This document shows, piece by piece, positions 52,559 through 58,448 of a DNA stretch of 58,448 nucleotides; positions within the stretch are counted from its first letter, which is position 1; each line of letters starts with the position of its first letter. The notes under the pieces are model-generated. The model was not told the origin of the DNA, did no database searches, and was given only the letters and a program-made list of their open reading frames with translations. A program made the position numbers and the translations under genes. Location: the NCBI GenBank assembly GCA_019416865.1, contig DXWL01000009.1:1-58448 (forward strand), read 5' to 3'. This DNA is from Fusobacterium sp. (GTDB lineage: Bacteria; Fusobacteriota; Fusobacteriia; Fusobacteriales; Fusobacteriaceae).

Positions 52559-52748
52559 AGATTTGCAGTAAAATATGATATAGTAATTTTTGGTATGGTT
52601 GACACGGCATTTAAACAGCAGGGGGAATATATTTTACTTATACAGCAGAAAGAGATATAATATTAAGGGGATGTATTATATCTACAAACCATGAAAAAAT
52701 TATAGACAAACTTTAAAACAGCGTTTATGAAAATAATAAGGAGGCATT

Positions 52749-53288
52749 ATGAAAAAAGTATATGTTCTGTTGGCAGAGGGATTTGAGATTTTGGAAGCAG
52801 TAGCACCTATTGATGTTATGAGAAGAGCTGGAATAAAAGTAGTAACTCTTTCTCTTAATAAAACTCTTGAAGTTAATTCAGCTCAAAACGTAATGGTAAA
52901 AGCTGACGATATGTTCGGAGATTATAAAGATGCAGATGGAATATTCCTTCCTGGAGGATATTCAGGATATGAAAATCTTTTTAAATCAGATGAAGCAATG
53001 GCTCTTACAAAATATTATTTAGATAATAATAAACTTGTGGCAGCTATATGTGGGGCACCTTCATCAATTGGAAGAAGAAGAATGATTGATGGAAGAAATA
53101 TAACTCTTCATTTTGCTACTCACGATCTTGTAAAAGATTTCTGTAATATTGTGGATGCACCTATTGTAGTAGATGGAAACCTTATTACAGCAAGTGGTTC
53201 AGGATATTCTCAAGCTCTTGGATTTGAAATCCTTAAATATCTTGCTCCTGAAACTATTGAAAAAGTAAAAACAGGAATGACTTTATAA
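52749..53288 (+). CDS. DJ-1/PfpI family protein (YajL/ThiJ-like)
   Basis: The 179-aa protein has a flavodoxin-like fold with the nucleophilic cysteine C101 in AAICGAP and the conserved acidic E16 in GFEILEAVAPIDVMRRAG. YajL-like members protect against oxidative or carbonyl stress; deglycase activity is disputed. The ATG follows AAGGAGG. About 190 bases of non-coding sequence separate it from the ROK gene, with no recognised element apart from TATAAT-like motifs. Confidence 0.93.
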   Translation: MKKVYVLLAEGFEILEAVAPIDVMRRAGIKVVTLSLNKTLEVNSAQNVMVKADDMFGDYKDADGIFLPGGYSGYENLFKSDEAMALTKYYLDNNKLVAAICGAPSSIGRRRMIDGRNITLHFATHDLVKDFCNIVDAPIVVDGNLITASGSGYSQALGFEILKYLAPETIEKVKTGMTL

Positions 53289-53302
53289 TTATAATATTTA
53301 TT

Positions 53303-53335
53303 AAAAAAGCCGATACATTTTTGTACCGGCTTTTA
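53303..53335. terminator. Bidirectional terminator
   Basis: AAAAAGCCG-TAC pairs with GTA-CGGCTTTT across an ATTTTT loop, between convergent genes. Confidence 0.85.
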
Positions 53336-53349
53336 TATTGCTCATCATT

Positions 53350-54192
53350 TTATAAAGAGAATTCATCTAATTCTTGTTCAAGAGCTTTTTCTTCAGCTTT
53401 TGCAGCTTTATGTTCTTTCCATTTTTTTTCAGTAGCTCTTATAAATCTAGGAATTATTCCCTCTCTTTCCTCTTTTACCTCTTTTGTTTGAGGTGTATAG
53501 ATTTTTTCAAGTTCACTTCTGTATTCTTGAACCTCAGCACCATATTCAGAAAGATCTTTTACAGGATATTTTTTTAGATTAGGATAATTTTTATCAAGTT
53601 CTTTATTCCATTCATCAACTCTTTCTTTGTTAAGAGAAAGAAGAAGATCAGCATGTCCTGTAATTCTTATCTCTTTTATAACATCGCCTTTTTCAAGTTT
53701 TTTGATTCTGTCATAATCCCCTTGAGTTACATATTCTCCAAGAACAGTAAATCTTTTATTTAGATAATCAGCAGGATAATATGTGATAAAGAATTGTGAT
53801 CCAGCTGTATTTGCTCTTTCCATATTTGCCATTGCAAGCATTCCAGGTTGATAGAAATCAAGCCAGTCTACAGTTTCATCTTCAAGACTGTATCCAGGAG
53901 TTCCATATCCTGAACCAGTAGGATCTCCCCCTTGGATAAGGATATCAATTTGTCTGTGGAAAATAGTGTTGTCATAATATCCTCTAAGAGCAAGGTTAAC
54001 AAAGTTTGCAACATTTACAGGAGCAGCTTCTGGATAAAGATAGAATTCTATATCTCCCTGTGAAGTAACAAAAGTAGCTCTGATATCATTATACTTTGTT
54101 AAATCTGCACTATTTTTTCTTCCGAAGAATGAGCATCCTCCAAGTATAAACAATATCATTACTGCTATTAATAATTTGAAATATTTTCTCAT
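53350..54192 (-). CDS. Lipoprotein peptidyl-prolyl cis-trans isomerase, cyclophilin type
   Basis: The 280-aa protein has a lipoprotein signal with lipidated cysteine C20 (LFILGGCSFF), a cyclophilin domain at about 35-185 (VTSQGDIEFYLYPEAAPVNVANF; TIFHRQIDILIQGGDPTGSGYG; AGSQFFITY), and a charged helical C terminus of about 90 residues ending in KAEEKALEQELDEF. It likely folds envelope proteins from the periplasmic face of a membrane. It sits 67 bases downstream of potC on the same strand and may be cotranscribed with it. Confidence 0.92.
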   Translation of the reverse strand: MRKYFKLLIAVMILFILGGCSFFGRKNSADLTKYNDIRATFVTSQGDIEFYLYPEAAPVNVANFVNLALRGYYDNTIFHRQIDILIQGGDPTGSGYGTPGYSLEDETVDWLDFYQPGMLAMANMERANTAGSQFFITYYPADYLNKRFTVLGEYVTQGDYDRIKKLEKGDVIKEIRITGHADLLLSLNKERVDEWNKELDKNYPNLKKYPVKDLSEYGAEVQEYRSELEKIYTPQTKEVKEEREGIIPRFIRATEKKWKEHKAAKAEEKALEQELDEFSL

Positions 54193-54259
54193 AAATTTCC
54201 CTCCAAATGTAATTATGTAATTATTTCTTTTTGACTGTATTGAAGCTCTTATTGTTTAT

Positions 54260-55033
54260 TTATTTCAAAAAATATTTTTGAAGTCTTGTTGTTGAAAGAG
54301 TAAGCACTGTTGCAAAAGCTATAAACAGTACAGATAAAGCATTTATAACAGGAGATACTCCCAGTCTTATCATTGAGTAAATTCTAAGAGGAAGTGTTGA
54401 TGATCCAGGCCCTGCAACAAAGAAAGTTGCCACGAAGTCATCAAAAGACAGAGTAAGAGCAATTAAAAATCCTGAAACAATAGCAGGAGTAAGCATAGGA
54501 ATGATTACTTTTTTAAGAGTCTGCATCTCTGTTGCTCCTAAATCATAGGCAGCTTCTACAATAGAATAGTCTATCTCTGTCAGTCTTGAAAGCACAATAA
54601 ATAGAACAAAAGGTATATTGAAAGTTGTATGAACTATAAATATACTTGCAAGTCCAAGCTCAAGTTTTACTGTTACAAAAAGTATCAGAAGAGATACCCC
54701 CATAATAATATCAGGAACTATAAGAGGAAGATACCCTATTACAGCAAGATATTTTTTGTATTTAAAATTGTACCAATGAAGTCCTATTGCTCCCAATGTT
54801 CCCAAAGTTGTGGAAAGCAGTCCTGAAAAAACTGCAATAAAAATACTGTATTTAAAAGCTCTCCATATTTCATCTGAATACATAAAAAGTTCTCTGTACC
54901 ACTTCAGCGAAAATCCATTCCACACCATAGCCTTGTTATCATTAAATGAATATATTACAAGGACAACTAAAGGCAGATAGAAAAAGATCATGGAAAGTAT
55001 AAAGAAAAATAGTGAAGTTCTTCTTTTATTCAT
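54260..55033 (-). CDS. potC: Spermidine/putrescine ABC transporter permease PotC
   Basis: The protein of about 257 aa has six membrane spans and the EAA loop (EAAYDLGATEMQTLKKVIIPMLTPAI) that docks on the ATPase. LPLRIYSMIRLGVSPVINALS is typical of PotC. The true start is one of two adjacent ATG codons (55033 or 55036) overlapping the potB stop, behind AGAGGTGG; the frame is open further to 55087 without a better site. Confidence 0.93.
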   Translation of the reverse strand: MNKRRTSLFFFILSMIFFYLPLVVLVIYSFNDNKAMVWNGFSLKWYRELFMYSDEIWRAFKYSIFIAVFSGLLSTTLGTLGAIGLHWYNFKYKKYLAVIGYLPLIVPDIIMGVSLLILFVTVKLELGLASIFIVHTTFNIPFVLFIVLSRLTEIDYSIVEAAYDLGATEMQTLKKVIIPMLTPAIVSGFLIALTLSFDDFVATFFVAGPGSSTLPLRIYSMIRLGVSPVINALSVLFIAFATVLTLSTTRLQKYFLK

Positions 55034-55883
55034 CATTTCCACCTCTCTTCTCTTTCTTTTGTTTCTTTTCAGCAATGATAAATCCAAACATTATTATTGT
55101 TGTGATAATAATAAGTACTGATGATATTGTTGAAGCCATAGGCCAGTTTCTTGTTTCTGTCAGATGTCTTGCTATAACATTTCCAAGGAAGATAGAGTTT
55201 GCTCCCCCCACAAGTTTTGGTACAACATATGACCCAAGCATAGGAATAAATGTAAATATTCCTGCAGTCATAATTCCGTTTTTAATATTTGGAATAAATA
55301 CTTTGAAAAATGCCTGTCTGTTTGTTGCTCCTAAATCCCTTGCAGCCTCTATAAGAGAAAAATCAAATTTTTCTATTGTAGAATAAAGAGGCAGTATTGC
55401 AAAAGGCAGACTTGTATAAACAGAGATAACTATTACAGCTCCTGAATTATATAAAAACTGTATAGGCTCATTTATTATTCCAAGTTTTAAAAGGAATGAG
55501 TTTATAAATCCATTATTTCCAAGTATTGCCATCCAAGCATATATTCTTATTAAGAAATTTGTCCAGAAAGGAATAATAATAAGATATATATATTTTTCTC
55601 TATGTTTTGAACGAACAATAAAATATGCAGTAGGCACAGCTACAATAAGAGTAAATATTGTAACAACTATTCCCATTAAAAGAGTTTTATATACAATTTT
55701 CAGAAACATTGGATTTGTAAAAATTTTAAATGTTTCTAAAGAAAATTCAAGTTCGACTCCTCCATACACACCTTTTTTCAAAAAAGAATAAACAAGAACT
55801 ATTCCCATTGGAATAAGAAAGAAAACAGTAAGCCATATTGTGATTGGTAAAGTGTAAAATACTCCTCTTCTATCTGTTTTCAT
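55026..55883 (-). CDS. potB: Spermidine/putrescine ABC transporter permease PotB
   Basis: The 285-aa protein has six membrane spans and the EAA motif (EAARDLGATNRQAFFKVFIPNIKNGI). Segment GSYVVPKLVGGANSIFLGNVIARH is characteristic of PotB. Its start overlaps the potA end by 14 bases and its end overlaps potC, so the three genes form a tight, translationally coupled operon. Confidence 0.94.
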   Translation of the reverse strand: MKTDRRGVFYTLPITIWLTVFFLIPMGIVLVYSFLKKGVYGGVELEFSLETFKIFTNPMFLKIVYKTLLMGIVVTIFTLIVAVPTAYFIVRSKHREKYIYLIIIPFWTNFLIRIYAWMAILGNNGFINSFLLKLGIINEPIQFLYNSGAVIVISVYTSLPFAILPLYSTIEKFDFSLIEAARDLGATNRQAFFKVFIPNIKNGIMTAGIFTFIPMLGSYVVPKLVGGANSIFLGNVIARHLTETRNWPMASTISSVLIIITTIIMFGFIIAEKKQKKEKRGGNDE

Positions 55884-57000
55884 CTGCTGTTACCTCAACC
55901 AAATAACTGTCTTCAGAATTCCAAGAGATATATGCCTCTTCATCCCATCTTACACTGCTTTCATCATCTTCAAAGAAGATTGCATGTTGTTTGAAAGCTT
56001 TGAAAAGCATATCTTTTTCACCGTTAAGCCATACGAAATATTTACTTTGGAATCCTGTGTAGATAACCTCATCAACATATACTTTTATCACATTATGGAT
56101 TTTTCCAAGATTTCTTGGAAGATTTCTTGTTACTCTTATTTTTTCAGGTCTTATAGATACTTTTACATTATCACCAATGTGAACCTCTCTGTCCATTTCA
56201 AAACGAATTTCTCCAAGTTTTTCATTTTTAAGAGTGGCACAAGTTTCACTGTCGATAGAAACAACTTTTCCATCAATGAAATTGTTTTCCCCAATAAAAT
56301 CAGCTACAAACATATCAGCTGGAGATTCATAAACCTCTGCTGGAGTTCCGACTTGAAGAACATTCCCCTTATTCATAATTGCTATTCTATCGGAAATAGA
56401 AAGAGCTTCCTGCTGATCATGTGTGATAAATATAAATGTAATTCCTACTTCTTCATGGATATTATCCAATTCAATTAAAAGATTTTGTCTAAGTTTTGCA
56501 TCAAGAGCAGAAAGAGGCTCATCAAGAAGCAGAACTTCAGGTTTATTAACAAGGGCTCTTGCTATTGAAACTCTTTGCTGCTGTCCTCCTGAAAGCTGAT
56601 TAGGTTTTTTATCAGCATGTTCCTCTAAATCTATCATCTTAAGCATTTTTTTAACTTCGCTGTCTATATAATCAGAATTTTTTTTCTTTATTCTCAAAGG
56701 AAAAGCTATATTTTCATATACTGTCAAATGTGGGAATAAAGCATATTTTTGAAATATTGTGTTTATTGACCTAAGATTTGGCGGAAGATTTGTAATATCT
56801 TTATCTCCAAGATATACAACTCCGCTGTCAGGCTCAATAAATCCTGCAAGTATTCTCAATAATGTTGTTTTTCCACATCCTGACGGACCAAGAATAGAGA
56901 AAAATTCTCCTGGTTTAATTTTTAAGTTAATGTTATTTAAAATTTGCACTCCATCAAAAGATTTGTTTAAATCTTTAATAACTATTTCTTTTTTTTCCAA
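55870..57000 (-). CDS. potA: Polyamine ABC transporter ATP-binding protein PotA
   Basis: The 376-aa protein has Walker A GPSGCGKTT (about 38-46), Q-loop FQKYALFPH, signature LSGGQQQRVSIARAL, Walker B VLLLDEPLSALD and the switch histidine (ITHDQQEALS), followed by a TOBE-type regulatory domain (KVSIRPEKIRV). It energises polyamine import. The start is TTG at 57000 behind GGGGAGG. No potD gene is next to the operon. Confidence 0.94.
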   Translation of the reverse strand: MEKKEIVIKDLNKSFDGVQILNNINLKIKPGEFFSILGPSGCGKTTLLRILAGFIEPDSGVVYLGDKDITNLPPNLRSINTIFQKYALFPHLTVYENIAFPLRIKKKNSDYIDSEVKKMLKMIDLEEHADKKPNQLSGGQQQRVSIARALVNKPEVLLLDEPLSALDAKLRQNLLIELDNIHEEVGITFIFITHDQQEALSISDRIAIMNKGNVLQVGTPAEVYESPADMFVADFIGENNFIDGKVVSIDSETCATLKNEKLGEIRFEMDREVHIGDNVKVSIRPEKIRVTRNLPRNLGKIHNVIKVYVDEVIYTGFQSKYFVWLNGEKDMLFKAFKQHAIFFEDDESSVRWDEEAYISWNSEDSYLVEVTADENR

Positions 57001-57146
57001 CTCGACCTCCCCTGGTTTAAAAATTAAAAAATGTATAACATTATAATTCTATCATATTTGTCTGAGAAAATAAATATTTTACTTTTTTTTTACCTGAAGA
57101 AGTGTGATATAATAGGGAAGACAGAGGAATTTGAGGAGGAAAACAG

Positions 57147-58376
57147 ATGGATAATAAAACTTTAAAAAAATATGCAGCACTTGCTTTAGAAGTGGGAATA
57201 AATTTACAAAAAAATCAGACACTTGTAATAATGTCCCCAGTAGAAACTGCACCTTTTACAAGAATGCTTGTGGAAAAAGCTTATGAACTTGGAGCAGAAG
57301 AGGTAGTTGTTCATTGGGGTGATGATTTCTGTAAAAAAATGAAATTTGTAAATGGAGATATAAAAATATTTGAAAAAATGCCCCAGTGGGAAATAGATTC
57401 TCTTATGTATTATGCTGATAAAGGAGCAGCTTTTTTAAGTATAGCAGCTAATGACCCAGAACTTTTAAAAGGTGTGGACAGTGAAAAAATAGCAAAATCA
57501 CAAACAGCAAGAAATATAGGACTTAAAAAATATTATGAAAAAGTTATGACAAATGAAATTCAATGGAATATTATATCTGTGCCTACTCTTGCATGGGCAA
57601 AGAAAGTATTTCCAAATGTTTCTGATGAAGAAGCAGTTGAATCTTTATGGGGAGCAATAATTCATTCTGTAAAAGCTGATACAGAAAATCCTGTGGAAAC
57701 ATGGAAAAATCATTTGGAAAATTTGAAAGAAAAAATGGATTATCTGAATAAAAAACAGTTTAAAAAATTTATTATAAAAAATTCATTGGGGACAGACCTT
57801 ACAGTGCAGCTTCCTAATAGACATCTTTGGGCTTCAGGAAAAGATACAACAAAATTAGGAATAGATTTTGTTGCAAATATTCCAACAGAGGAAGTTTTTT
57901 CAATGCCATATAAATATGGTGTAGATGGAATAGTTTATGCCTCTAAACCTCTAAATTATGGAGGAACTCTTATAGAAAACTTTTCTCTTACATTTAAAGA
58001 TGGAAAGATAATAGATTTTACAGCTGAAACAGGAGCAGAGGCTCTTAAAAATCTTATTAATACAGATGAGGGAGCAAAATATTTGGGAGAGATAGCACTT
58101 GTTCCTTATGATTCTCCTATATCAAATTCAAATATATTATTCTATAATACTTTATTTGATGAAAATGCTTCATGTCATCTTGCAATCGGACAAGCTTATC
58201 CAAGTTGTATAGAAGAGGGGGATACTCTTAACAAACAGCAGATGGAGGAAGCTGGAATGAATGATTCTTTAGTTCATGTGGATTTTATGTTTGGAACAAA
58301 GGATTTGGATATTGTGGCTGTGGACAGTTTTGGCAATACAGAACAGATATTTAAAAACGGAAATTGGAGTTTTTAA
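57147..58376 (+). CDS. Aminopeptidase, M29 family (AmpS/AmpT-like)
   Basis: The 409-aa cytoplasmic metallopeptidase starts with the typical DNKTLKKYAALALEVGINLQKNQTLVI. The C-terminal metal-binding region includes NIPTEEVFSMPYK (glutamate ligand), a later E in LGEIALVPYDSPIS, and HLAIGQAYPSC and HVDFMFGTKDLDI (histidine and aspartate ligands), the order of Thermus AmpT. It removes N-terminal residues from peptides. ATG after GAGGAGG, with a TGTGATATAAT extended -10 at about 57100. It ends about 20 bases before the right terminal repeat. Confidence 0.94.
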   Translation: MDNKTLKKYAALALEVGINLQKNQTLVIMSPVETAPFTRMLVEKAYELGAEEVVVHWGDDFCKKMKFVNGDIKIFEKMPQWEIDSLMYYADKGAAFLSIAANDPELLKGVDSEKIAKSQTARNIGLKKYYEKVMTNEIQWNIISVPTLAWAKKVFPNVSDEEAVESLWGAIIHSVKADTENPVETWKNHLENLKEKMDYLNKKQFKKFIIKNSLGTDLTVQLPNRHLWASGKDTTKLGIDFVANIPTEEVFSMPYKYGVDGIVYASKPLNYGGTLIENFSLTFKDGKIIDFTAETGAEALKNLINTDEGAKYLGEIALVPYDSPISNSNILFYNTLFDENASCHLAIGQAYPSCIEEGDTLNKQQMEEAGMNDSLVHVDFMFGTKDLDIVAVDSFGNTEQIFKNGNWSF

Positions 58377-58394
58377 AAAAATAAAAAATAGGAT

Positions 58395-58444
58395 TGTTGC
58401 AAATTTGTAAAAAATAAAATTCTCTAAGAAAAAATAGTTTCTAT
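58395..58444. repeat. Right copy of 50-bp inverted terminal repeat
   Basis: Exact reverse complement of 1-50. It reads TGTTGCAAATTTG from its inner edge outward to the window end, so the repeated element probably continues past both ends of the window. Confidence 0.9.
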
Positions 58445-58448
58445 TTAT

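Noticed and set aside
52559..52748. Gene or riboswitch between the ROK and DJ-1 genes
   Set aside because: Only very short frames occur, a TTGACA at about 52600 lacks a well-spaced -10, and no known RNA motif was recognised.

Overview
The window reads as a low-GC diderm bacterium of the genus Fusobacterium. The reasons are the very AT-rich DNA, many TTG and GTG starts behind strong AGGAGG sites, an outer-membrane and LPS gene set (heptose epimerase, GT9 heptosyltransferase-like enzyme, autotransporter, beta-barrel protein), and Firmicute-like traits such as SepF and the Prp/L27 pair. The species is not resolved. No rRNA, tRNA, CRISPR array, prophage or complete insertion sequence was seen. 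The window begins and ends in the same 50-bp sequence in inverted orientation, so it probably stops in two copies of a multi-copy element.

Layout. 1-1.1 kb: formate/nitrite channel gene behind a ZTP riboswitch (minus strand). 1.1-15 kb: mostly housekeeping genes on the plus strand: uridine-kinase-like protein, SppA, YbaB, a lysophospholipid acyltransferase, MetG, a MORN-repeat protein with an apparent frameshift in a T9 run, GalU, a phosphohexomutase, and a HemW-YggS-SepF-thiolase operon. 15-17 kb: GT9 glycosyltransferase and PssA (minus). 17-23.3 kb: HlyIII-like protein, a 48-aa microprotein, a three-domain acyl-activating/ACP/PlsC fusion, CspA, AhpC and a domain-permuted AhpF. 23.3-25.8 kb: MATE transporter and the L21-Prp-L27 operon with a leader hairpin. 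26-41 kb: TcdA, flavodoxin, amino-acid permease, LigA, SecA, a lipoprotein, PHP phosphoesterase, HldD, UppP, PilT, HemZ, a ComEA-like HhH protein and Hsp33. 41-45.7 kb: autotransporter followed by two tandem GT8 glycosyltransferases. 45.7-49.9 kb: small unknown genes, a guanine-riboswitch-controlled purine permease divergent from a ZTP-riboswitch-controlled fhs, and a palindromic MITE-like repeat. 50-58.4 kb: outer-membrane barrel protein with a structured leader, ROK regulator, DJ-1 protein, lipoprotein cyclophilin, PotABC without PotD, and an M29 aminopeptidase.

How parts work together. Two ZTP riboswitches (formate channel and formate-THF ligase) and one guanine riboswitch (purine permease) link purine and one-carbon status to formate flux and purine uptake. 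AhpC and the permuted AhpF form a peroxide-reducing pair. The acyltransferases, PssA, HldD, GT9 and UppP serve the envelope. The autotransporter and GT8 genes look like one transcription unit and may make a glycosylated surface adhesin. The strongest leads for new biology are the riboswitch-controlled formate channel, the autotransporter/GT8 unit, the microprotein coupled to the acyl-recycling fusion, the barrel-protein leader RNA, and the T9 slippage tract.
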